From Methanolobus sp. ZRKC5 (GTDB lineage: Archaea; Halobacteriota; Methanosarcinia; Methanosarcinales; Methanosarcinaceae), in NCBI RefSeq assembly GCF_038446525.1, contig NZ_CP151792.1, positions 1,612,001 through 1,676,000 on the forward strand: a DNA stretch of 64,000 nt, given 5' to 3'. Shown here piece by piece: positions 45,759 through 53,427 of the stretch. The notes beneath the pieces were generated by a model, which saw only the letters and a program-made list of their open reading frames with translations, was not told the DNA's origin and ran no database searches. A program made the translations under genes and the position numbers. Numbering within the stretch: position 1 is the stretch's first letter; every line of letters starts with the position of its first letter.

Positions 45759-46688
45759 ATCCAAATCTACGAAGACATTACTAAAACCGTTGGGAATACA
45801 CCACTTGTGCGCTTGAACAGAATAACTGAGGGATGTTATGCAACTGTGATTGCAAAAGTAGAATCTTTCAACCCTTTAAGTTCTGTTAAGGACCGTATTG
45901 CCCTGAACATGATAGAGACTGCAGAAAAAGATGAGTGTCTCAATAAAGATACGGTCATTATTGAACCAACTTCGGGAAATACGGGTATTGGTCTTGCATT
46001 CGTCTGTGCAGCAAAAGGCTACCGTCTCATTCTGACCATGCCTGACACAATGAGTATCGAAAGAAGGAAAATACTGAGATTGCTAGGTGCTGAGATAGTG
46101 CTCACACCTGGTAGCAAAGGCATGAAAGGTGCCATAGAAGAAGCCAATGAAATGGCAAAGAAAACTGCAAACTCTTTTGTCCCTCACCAGTTCATGAACC
46201 CTGCAAATCCTGATATTCACCGCCGAACAACGGCAGAGGAAATATGGAATGATACAGATGGAAAAATAGATTATCTCGTGGCAGGCGTCGGTACAGGAGG
46301 AACAATTACCGGAATCTCAGAAGTTATCAAGTCCCGGAAACCATCTTTTAAGGCAATAGCAGTTGAACCGGAAGATTCAGCTGTTCTTTCTGGAGGAAAG
46401 CCTGGTCCTCATAAAATACAGGGAATCGGTGCCGGCTTTATTCCTGATGTACTGAATATGGAGATGATTGATGAGGTTGTCAGTGTCAGCAATGACGATG
46501 CTTTCGAAACTGCAAGGCAGCTTGCGAAAATGGAAGGAATACTTGCAGGAATTTCATGTGGAGCGGCTCTACATGCGACTTTACAGGTGGCAAGAAGAGC
46601 AGAGAATGCCGAAAAAATGATAGTTGTAATATTACCTGATACCGGTGAGAGATACCTCAGTACAGCACTCGCTGAGTTTGAAAATTAA
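45759..46688 (+). CDS. cysK: Cysteine synthase (O-acetylserine sulfhydrylase), start codon atypical
   Basis: PLP enzyme making cysteine from O-acetylserine and sulfide. The PLP lysine is in [15 protein letters not shown], the phosphate loop is [10 protein letters not shown], and [14 protein letters not shown] and SCGAALHA follow. The conserved N-terminus ([20 protein letters not shown]) is in frame from 45765, but no ATG, GTG or TTG lies in frame between the stop at 45744 and a GTG at 45807, which would cut off the conserved TVGNTPL. A strong AAGGAG (45745-45750) sits eight bases ahead of ATC 45759, where an ATG would be expected. A start-codon mutation or a non-AUG start is the likely reading. 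Confidence 0.85.
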   Translation: MQIYEDITKTVGNTPLVRLNRITEGCYATVIAKVESFNPLSSVKDRIALNMIETAEKDECLNKDTVIIEPTSGNTGIGLAFVCAAKGYRLILTMPDTMSIERRKILRLLGAEIVLTPGSKGMKGAIEEANEMAKKTANSFVPHQFMNPANPDIHRRTTAEEIWNDTDGKIDYLVAGVGTGGTITGISEVIKSRKPSFKAIAVEPEDSAVLSGGKPGPHKIQGIGAGFIPDVLNMEMIDEVVSVSNDDAFETARQLAKMEGILAGISCGAALHATLQVARRAENAEKMIVVILPDTGERYLSTALAEFEN

Positions 46689-46932
46689 GCACTCCTAAGA
46701 ATAGAAATGCTCAGGAAGGCAGACACTATTGTGAATAATTCACCAGCTGCCTTTTACTATTTTTATTGTTTTTGATTAATTTATATCCAAAACTTATATA
46801 TCCAATCAACTTCAAGATTTATTTGGGAGTATTTAAACACGGAGAACTTGTGACATTGAGTTGCAGCTTTGCTTTTACGGTGTTTTTGTATCGGAAAATC
46901 AACACATAAACAAGATGGTTTGGGGTGATCAA

Positions 46933-47991
46933 ATGGTAAATATCAGGGCTTTTAAAGAAGAAGACAACAAAACCCTGCTGAATATTGAAAGAATGTGTCC
47001 TCAGGGAAATGAAGAATGTGCAATGATGGTTGACAAAGGACCAGACATAACCGCAAGGTATGAGCTTTACGATAACTGGGAAATTCGTGTTGCAGAAGAA
47101 AACGAGAAAACTGCAGGCTGGATAGGCTGGACTGTAAAACAGGGTTCCAAACAAAAATATGTTTATGTAGCTGAAGTAATGGTTCATCCGGATTATCGGA
47201 GGCAGGGAATAGCGGTCAAACTCCTGAGAGAAGCAGAGAAAGCTGCGCACGAAGCTAAGGCTTCATATATCTACAGCTATGTATACGAACCAAATGAACC
47301 TTCAATGAAGCTTTTTGAAAAGCTGGGATACATTCAGGAAAAGGATGTCAGAATCGTTGCAATGTCCGCATATAAGAAAGAACATGCAGAAAGAGAGTAT
47401 GAACTTTCAAGAGTAGACGGGAAGGACCTGCCCGAAGCTGTAAGACTTATTAATAGTTATTACAATGGAAAGACTCAGTTTTCTTCATTTACTGCTCCAG
47501 GTTTCAGGACATACGCAAATCGTATACTTGGATACGGACTTGAAAATTTCATTGTGGCAAAGTGGAAAGGTAATATAGTGGCCTGTGCCGGCTTCTGGGA
47601 TTCTTCGGTTCTCATGGAAATGGCATATACGAAAGAACCAATGGTATGGAAGATCATGGCAAATGCCTACGGAATACTCAGGCATTTCGTCAGTATGCCA
47701 AGAATACCACCTGAAGGAGAGTTCTTCAAATTCCATTCCATAGTAGACCACGCATTTAAGCCCGAACATGCACTTGCAATGGAAGAGATACTTAATTACT
47801 GCAATAACCTCATGTTCGACACCAAATGCGAATTCTTCGGAACCTATATAGACCCTGATGACCCGATACTTGAAGTTATGAAGAAATTCAAACCACTTTC
47901 TGAGACAATGTACCTCTACGCAAAACCAATCTCAGGAAGACTGCCAGATTTCAGCAGCATCTATGTGGATTGCAGGGACCCGATACTCTGA
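46933..47991 (+). CDS. GNAT-family N-acetyltransferase, double-domain
   Basis: A 352-residue protein. The first 160 residues form a GNAT domain with acetyl-CoA motif VMVHPDYRRQGIAVKLLREA and SMKLFEKLGYIQEKDV. The second half (about 165-352) is weaker but resembles another GNAT-like fold (VRLINSYYNGK, ENFIVAKWKGNIVACAGFWD, FDTKCEFFGTYIDPDDPI). The acceptor substrate is unknown. ATG 46933 is preferred over 46861 because of GGGGTGATC just upstream. It is followed by dinB. Confidence 0.82.
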   Translation: MVNIRAFKEEDNKTLLNIERMCPQGNEECAMMVDKGPDITARYELYDNWEIRVAEENEKTAGWIGWTVKQGSKQKYVYVAEVMVHPDYRRQGIAVKLLREAEKAAHEAKASYIYSYVYEPNEPSMKLFEKLGYIQEKDVRIVAMSAYKKEHAEREYELSRVDGKDLPEAVRLINSYYNGKTQFSSFTAPGFRTYANRILGYGLENFIVAKWKGNIVACAGFWDSSVLMEMAYTKEPMVWKIMANAYGILRHFVSMPRIPPEGEFFKFHSIVDHAFKPEHALAMEEILNYCNNLMFDTKCEFFGTYIDPDDPILEVMKKFKPLSETMYLYAKPISGRLPDFSSIYVDCRDPIL

Positions 47992-48045
47992 GAAAATAAA
48001 AGTGTCAGTTAACAATAAAAAGCACCCGAACCTTCTTACCTACTA

Positions 48046-49134
48046 ATGGAACGTGTGATAATCCATGTGGATATGGACTACTTCTACGCTGCTATAGAAG
48101 AGAGGGAAGACCCTTCCCTTAAAGGAAAGGCCGTTGTAGTCTGCATGTATTCGAACAGAGGGGAATCGGGTGGAGCTGTAAGCACATCTAACTATGTTGC
48201 CAGGGAAGCTGGTATACGCTCGGCTATGCCCTGCAAACTGGCAAAATCCAAAAAACCTGATGCCGTTTTCCTGCCGGTGCGCAAGCTGTTCTACGAGGAA
48301 GTTTCTGCAAATGTAATGGAAATATTGAAAGCCAATTCCGACAGCGAAGAAGCCTTCGAGAAGATCAGCATTGATGAGGCTTTCCTTGATATTACTGAAT
48401 CCTGTAAAGGCAATTATGAATTTGCAAAGGAAATTGGCCTGAGAATTAAAGAGGAAGTAAAGTCACAGGAAAGAATAACATGTTCTGTGGGAATAGGTCC
48501 AAACAAGCTTATCGCCAAGATGACATCGTCTTTCCAGAAACCTGATGGAATCACCATTGTCAAACCAGAAGATGCACAGGAATTCCTTAAACCCATGCCT
48601 GTGAAGAAATTATGGGGAATCGGAAAGGTCACTGAAGATAAATTAGCTGAAATAGGTATCAGGACCATTGAAGAACTTGCTGCCTATGATGCCATGGAAC
48701 TGATTTCTGTTTTTGGGAAGAAAAAAGGTATTTGGCTCAAGCAAGCAGCAACCGGCATTGATGAAACTCCTGTAAAAGAAAAGACAACAAGTGACCAGAT
48801 AGGCAGGATGGCATCACTTAAACATGACAGCAGAAATGAGAATATGATATTTTCATTGCTGGACGAACTCATGGATGATGTCATAAACAAAGTTAATGTA
48901 AGAAAAGTGTCTTTTCGTTCTGTAACAGTAACAGTTATATTCTCTAACTTCAAAACTTCAACAAAAAGCCGCACATTAAACCATGTTGTAAATGACAGGG
49001 CTATTCTCAATGAGAATGCAAAGGAACTGATGAACCAGTTCCTTGAGGAAAGTGAGATGAATTTCAGACGTATAGGTGTCAGAGTAGATAGCCTGCAGCA
49101 AAACACCGGTCAAAAGAGCCTGTTTGATTTTTGA
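48046..49134 (+). CDS. dinB: DNA polymerase IV (Y-family translesion polymerase)
   Basis: A 362-residue Y-family polymerase that bypasses damaged bases. The palm motif IHVDMDYFYAAIEEREDP is at residues 4-21, with KISIDEAFLDIT near residue 105 (catalytic Asp/Glu). Helix-hairpin-helix GIGKVTEDKLAEIGI and a little-finger domain follow. It ends in QKSLFDF, a PCNA-binding (PIP-box) type tail. The next gene's start lies 10 bases beyond its stop, so they may be co-transcribed. Confidence 0.94.
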   Translation: MERVIIHVDMDYFYAAIEEREDPSLKGKAVVVCMYSNRGESGGAVSTSNYVAREAGIRSAMPCKLAKSKKPDAVFLPVRKLFYEEVSANVMEILKANSDSEEAFEKISIDEAFLDITESCKGNYEFAKEIGLRIKEEVKSQERITCSVGIGPNKLIAKMTSSFQKPDGITIVKPEDAQEFLKPMPVKKLWGIGKVTEDKLAEIGIRTIEELAAYDAMELISVFGKKKGIWLKQAATGIDETPVKEKTTSDQIGRMASLKHDSRNENMIFSLLDELMDDVINKVNVRKVSFRSVTVTVIFSNFKTSTKSRTLNHVVNDRAILNENAKELMNQFLEESEMNFRRIGVRVDSLQQNTGQKSLFDF

Positions 49135-49144
49135 GGTAAAGATA

Positions 49145-49999
49145 ATGGCTGCATATGAGAATATATATTCTAGCAACAGACCCGATGACAATAACTGGAG
49201 AAGCCGGCTCTATGATGTCATATTTGAGGCAGATAAACCTATAGGAAAATATTTCGATCTCTTGCTTATAGTAAGCATCCTGTTGAGTGTCCTTGCAGTT
49301 ATGCTGGACAGCGTCAGGTCCTTTCGGATTGGAAACGAAGAATTGCTCTATAATATAGAATGGTTTTTCACAATACTTTTTACGATTGAATACATTCTTC
49401 GCCTTATATCCGTTAAAAGCAAGATCCAATATTCAACAAGTCTTTTTGGAATAGTTGATCTGCTGGCAATAGTCCCGACCTATCTGAGCCTGTTCCTTCC
49501 AGGAAGCCAGTTTCTGCTGGTTATAAGGATACTCAGGGTTTTAAGGATATTTCGTATTCTCAAGCTGGTTAAGTACCTTAATGAAGCTGAATTACTAATC
49601 GATGCTTTGAAGGCCAGCAGCCGGAAGATAACTGTTTTTCTTTTTACAGTGCTAACGCTTGTCATTGTCCTGGGATCACTCATGTACCTGATCGAAGGAG
49701 AGGAAAACGGATTCACAAGTATACCAATGAGCATATACTGGGCTATTGTAACCCTGACAACTGTAGGTTTTGGTGACCTTGTGCCACAGACATCACTTGG
49801 AAGAGCTCTGGCTTCTGTTGTTATGATAATGGGTTACAGTATTATTGCTGTTCCCACCGGTATTGTAACAGCTGAGATGAGCCTGGCCTCTATTGATGCA
49901 CGGGATAGGGCAAGACCTAAAATTATCTGCAATAATTGTGGTAATCAGAATAATGATGTAGATGCCCGATTCTGCAAACATTGTGGAATAAAATTATGA
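49145..49999 (+). CDS. Voltage-gated potassium channel-like protein with C-terminal zinc ribbon
   Basis: A 284-residue six-helix channel subunit. Helices S1-S3 are within 35-120. The S4 voltage sensor reads VIRILRVLRIFRILKLVKYL near 125-145 with arginines every third position. The pore has YWAIVTLTTVGFGDLVP with the K+ filter TVGFGD near 205. After the last helix a cytoplasmic tail ends in CNNCGNQNNDVDARFCKHCG, a zinc ribbon not usual on such channels. The start at 49145 has GAGGT ahead; ATG 49124 overlapping dinB is less likely. Confidence 0.88.
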   Translation: MAAYENIYSSNRPDDNNWRSRLYDVIFEADKPIGKYFDLLLIVSILLSVLAVMLDSVRSFRIGNEELLYNIEWFFTILFTIEYILRLISVKSKIQYSTSLFGIVDLLAIVPTYLSLFLPGSQFLLVIRILRVLRIFRILKLVKYLNEAELLIDALKASSRKITVFLFTVLTLVIVLGSLMYLIEGEENGFTSIPMSIYWAIVTLTTVGFGDLVPQTSLGRALASVVMIMGYSIIAVPTGIVTAEMSLASIDARDRARPKIICNNCGNQNNDVDARFCKHCGIKL

Positions 50000-50382
50000 A
50001 TATTATATCAAATATTGCTGTTCATTAAATATATGATATTGAATATAATAATTTCTTATTTTTTTATCAGACCTCTTCATATAGATTTTAGATTTATTTT
50101 TACAGAGCAGTTCGGAAAATATAAGCATATATCAACATCATCCTCATTATGATATCCAGTCATGCCGGATACATATAAATATGAGAATCCAAGACACCTT
50201 TCACTTGTAAATGAATGCTATAAAATTATACTATTGGCATAAGCAGTTTACAGAATAATCTTGTTACTTTCAATGAACGGGGAATCTATATTTCAATCTG
50301 CGAACCAAAAAACGATGAGCTAAAGAATCAACAGCTCAAGCTTCTGAAAAAGGCCTTTGCATCAATACAAGACCTCATAGTC
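50000..50382. other. Spacer before histidine kinase; open frame without start
   Basis: The first 220 bases are AT-rich without a gene. From about 50224 the histidine kinase frame is open (NERGIYISICEPKNDELKNQ, then a helical linker QLKLLKKAFASIQDL) but contains no ATG, GTG or TTG before 50383. It appears to be coding, so either the true start was lost or a frameshift separates it from an upstream ATG at 50213 (15 codons in another frame). Confidence 0.45.
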
Positions 50383-51891
50383 GTGATAGACCGTGACCTG
50401 AAAATCGTAACAAGCAACTGGAAGGATTGTGACTCAATACCTGCAAATGAAAAACAGGGGCATTCTTTTTGTTATAGCTGCCTTATGAAGCGAAGCAAAC
50501 CCTGCGAGCCATGCCACTTGATTGAGGTTTTTGCAACCGGTGTATGCAAGAAATTTGAAATTGAAGATCCTCTGGATAATAAAACGAAGCTTGTTGAACT
50601 ATCCCCTGTTTTTGATGATTATGGCAATGTCACAATGGTCGTGCGACATTCAAAGGATATCAGTGAGCGTAAATCTGTAGAAAGAGTCCTTCAGATGAGG
50701 GAAAAACAACAGGCTGCTGTAGCTAAACTTGGACAGGACGGACTTGCCGGGGCAGACCTTGATACTCTGATGCTGGAATCTGTCAAACTTGTAGCCAGCA
50801 CACTTGATGTTGAATATTGCAGAATAATGAAACACGAGGATTCCAATTCTGTCATGATTGCAGGTGTCGGCTGGGGAGAAGAATGCCACAGTGATTCTGA
50901 AACAGAGAATGATGGGAAAAATATAATCTTTTGCTACACTCTCTATTCAGGTGAAAGAGCTATAGTTCATGAGAACAAGACACAGAAAAAATTCAGTGGT
51001 TTATCCTTATTGAAAGATCAGGGAATTGTTAGTGGTATTGATGCGATTATCGGAAGCAAGGACAAGCCTTTCGGAACCATGAACGTACACACCACTCAAA
51101 AAAGAGTGTTCACAAACGATGATATGCACTTTGTGCAATCTGTGACCAATGTGCTTGCCGAGTCCCTGAGCAGAAAGGAGACTGAAGAGAACCTCAAGGA
51201 GTATGCAAAAGAGCTTGAAGATGCAAATTATCTCAAAGTATTGTTCACTGACATACTTACCCATGATCTTCTCAATCCTGCAAATATTATCAGGGGTTTC
51301 ACTGAGGAACTCATTATAGTTGAAGATGAGGATAACAAGAAAAAACTGCTTGACAGAATACACAAGAACAACGAAAAGTTGATCTACATGATAGAATCGG
51401 CTTCTAAGTTCATTAAACTGGAATCTATCGATGATATCAGATTTGAAGAGCAGGATTTTGTACCCATTCTGGAGAAAGTTATCAGGAACTTTGGCCCTGA
51501 AATGAATAAAATGGATATTGAACTTGATTTTAAATCTGCAAGAGAATGCCCTTCACTTATCAATCCTCTGATAGAAGAAGTATTCCTGAATCTGCTTTCC
51601 AATGCCATTAAATTCAGCCCTCCAAAAGGAAAAATAACAATTGATATCTCAGATATAGGGGATAAATGGAAAATCAAGGTCAATGATGTTGGTCCGGGTA
51701 TCAGCAATGAGGACAAGGCCATGATATTTGAGCGTTTCAGGCAGGCAGACAAGGGAAGCGTAAAAGGAAGCGGTCTTGGGCTGGCCATTGTCAAGAGAAT
51801 TGTCGAACTCCACAATGGAGAAGTCGGTGTGGACAACAATCCACTTGGAAAGGGAAGTGTATTCTGGTTCACTATTAAAAAAGCATTGTGA
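50383..51891 (+). CDS. PAS-GAF sensor histidine kinase (N-terminus uncertain)
   Basis: Two-component sensor of 502 residues from the first in-frame GTG. A PAS-like domain (about 1-95) carries four cysteines in CYSCLMKRSKPCEPC, which could hold a metal or redox group. A GAF domain follows (about 115-270), then HisKA with TDILTHDLLNPANIIRG (phospho-accepting His near 294) and a HATPase domain with NLLSNAIKFSPPKG, VNDVGPGIS and GSGLGLAIVKRIVELHNGE. No membrane helix, so it is probably cytoplasmic. No response regulator is adjacent. Coding-like sequence continues upstream of the GTG without a start codon. Confidence 0.82.
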   Translation: MIDRDLKIVTSNWKDCDSIPANEKQGHSFCYSCLMKRSKPCEPCHLIEVFATGVCKKFEIEDPLDNKTKLVELSPVFDDYGNVTMVVRHSKDISERKSVERVLQMREKQQAAVAKLGQDGLAGADLDTLMLESVKLVASTLDVEYCRIMKHEDSNSVMIAGVGWGEECHSDSETENDGKNIIFCYTLYSGERAIVHENKTQKKFSGLSLLKDQGIVSGIDAIIGSKDKPFGTMNVHTTQKRVFTNDDMHFVQSVTNVLAESLSRKETEENLKEYAKELEDANYLKVLFTDILTHDLLNPANIIRGFTEELIIVEDEDNKKKLLDRIHKNNEKLIYMIESASKFIKLESIDDIRFEEQDFVPILEKVIRNFGPEMNKMDIELDFKSARECPSLINPLIEEVFLNLLSNAIKFSPPKGKITIDISDIGDKWKIKVNDVGPGISNEDKAMIFERFRQADKGSVKGSGLGLAIVKRIVELHNGEVGVDNNPLGKGSVFWFTIKKAL

Positions 51892-51916
51892 ACCGAACTA
51901 AGTAAAAAGGAGACAG

Positions 51917-52702
51917 CTATCTCTTTTTCTTTTTACTGATCTCAACATCCACCTGGACCTTCCTGACAGCAAGGTCTGTTGCCAGTCCCCGCAGCATCCA
52001 TCTCAATGCAGAAGCCTGATGAGTGAGATTTTTTGGAAACTCTTTCTGGACGATGGATGACACTTTTTCCCCGGCTTCTTTCTGCAGCTCAGCAAGTCTT
52101 TTTCTGGAAAAAGAATCCATACCACCTGTTTTCAGTTGGGCGAATGATTTAAAACCGGGGGATGGACTGGTATTCAATTCATTTATTCCCAGTTTTAACT
52201 GAGGAGAAACAGATATTGAATTAACATTCGCAATGAACTTCCTGTCTGCCGGTTTAACGGATGAAGATTTTGATGAGGTCTTAGATGAATTCTTTGATGA
52301 GGATGTTGGCATTGCCAGTCTGTCAGCCGTGCTGTTCTGTTCCCTCGGGACCCAGTCGAATTTAACCTTCAGATCATGTTTTTTGATTATGGAGGCTGTT
52401 TCCTCTTTTATCACTCCAAGGTTCTGGTTCTTAACCTTCCATTTACCTGACATCTGGCTTATCACAAGCTTGCTATCCCCGTAAACCTGGAGAGGACCTT
52501 TTCCTCCAAGATTCAGATAATTAAGTATTCCTTCTTTAAGTGCGGTATATTCAGCAACATTATTGGTATTGCTGGGAGTCGGTTTTTTTTCCTTGCTTCC
52601 TTCTGTTGGAGCTTTCCCACTGCTCCAGTTGATTACCCAGCCAAATCCCATTATTCCTCCCGGATTTGGATCGCAGGAGCCATCAAAGTTCATCGTGTCC
52701 AT
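51917..52702 (-). CDS. RNase H-domain protein (RNase HI type) with C-terminal extension
   Basis: The first 135 residues form an RNase HI fold that cuts RNA in RNA:DNA hybrids. Catalytic acids are visible: Asp in MNFDGSCDPNPGG, Glu in NNVAEYTALKEG, Asp in YGDSKLVISQMSG and Asp in NSTADRLA. A serine/lysine-rich linker (SSSKNSSKTSSKSSS) leads to a tail of about 110 residues ending KKKKR that I do not recognise (SFAQLKTGGMDSFSRKRLAE, HQASALRWMLRGLATDLAV). A related tail occurs in no other gene here. Confidence 0.85.
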   Translation of the reverse strand: MDTMNFDGSCDPNPGGIMGFGWVINWSSGKAPTEGSKEKKPTPSNTNNVAEYTALKEGILNYLNLGGKGPLQVYGDSKLVISQMSGKWKVKNQNLGVIKEETASIIKKHDLKVKFDWVPREQNSTADRLAMPTSSSKNSSKTSSKSSSVKPADRKFIANVNSISVSPQLKLGINELNTSPSPGFKSFAQLKTGGMDSFSRKRLAELQKEAGEKVSSIVQKEFPKNLTHQASALRWMLRGLATDLAVRKVQVDVEISKKKKR

Positions 52703-52761
52703 GTTACATTTAAAAGTGGGTCATTGCTTTTGTATCTTTAGGTGAAGAGACAAAAAAGAAC

Positions 52762-53391
52762 TTATGAGCTTCTGGTTGTTTTTTTAAAGCTCAGTGCATC
52801 CTTCGGACATATATCAATACATCTTCCGCATTTGATGCAGTCTGGATTGTGCGTTATCTCTACTATATTCAGATGCATAGGGCACACTTTTTCGCATTTG
52901 TAACATTTTATGCATTTATCAATATCAACCTGTAACGGGTATTTATTCACTCCGACAATGCTCTGCAAAGTTCCCATTGGACAAAAAGTACACCAGGTTC
53001 TTGGAGCAATCGTTACTCCCAGTATAATTGCAATGGATGATGTTGTCAGGCACATAACAACCAGAACCATACCTATCTGGTTCACAAGTCCGTGAGTATT
53101 CATTAGCCTGTAACTCATAAAGACCATCATCAACAGGAAAAGAGGAACTCTTATCCAGTAACTTTTGAGCACCTTTGGTATCTTTTTCTTCTCAGATACC
53201 CGACCGACCCAGAAGTCCATGAAACTTCCTCTGGGGCATAGATTCCCGCAGAACCAGCGTCCTCTGAATGGTGCTATCAGAAAAATAGCGGCAAACACCA
53301 ACAGCATAAAATAACCAAGTATCGGGAACCATAATCCTGCAATTGAAACGATTATGACAAGCGGTCCCATATATGGTGTTATCTTTAACAT
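52762..53391 (-). CDS. NapH/NosR-like membrane 4Fe-4S protein
   Basis: A 209-residue membrane-bound ferredoxin with about four helices. It has two membrane-proximal CP motifs (CGNLCPRGS and CTFCPMGTL) and two C-terminal cluster motifs: CIKCYKCEKVCP and CIKCGRCIDICPKDA. Such proteins pass electrons between the quinone or methanophenazine pool and soluble carriers; the partner is unknown and no oxidoreductase is adjacent. The IS66-family element begins 36 bases ahead of its start and may have displaced the promoter. Confidence 0.83.
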   Translation of the reverse strand: MLKITPYMGPLVIIVSIAGLWFPILGYFMLLVFAAIFLIAPFRGRWFCGNLCPRGSFMDFWVGRVSEKKKIPKVLKSYWIRVPLFLLMMVFMSYRLMNTHGLVNQIGMVLVVMCLTTSSIAIILGVTIAPRTWCTFCPMGTLQSIVGVNKYPLQVDIDKCIKCYKCEKVCPMHLNIVEITHNPDCIKCGRCIDICPKDALSFKKTTRSS

Positions 53392-53427
53392 AATTTCACC
53401 TTATAGATATTTTTATATTCTTGTTTT

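Noticed and set aside
46861-46932. Longer N-terminus for the double GNAT protein
   Set aside because: The extension lacks a ribosome-binding site and does not resemble the family; GGGGTGATC precedes ATG 46933.
46819-47250. 143-codon minus-strand frame opposite the GNAT gene
   Set aside because: Antisense to an acetyl-CoA-binding motif with good start context; no independent support.
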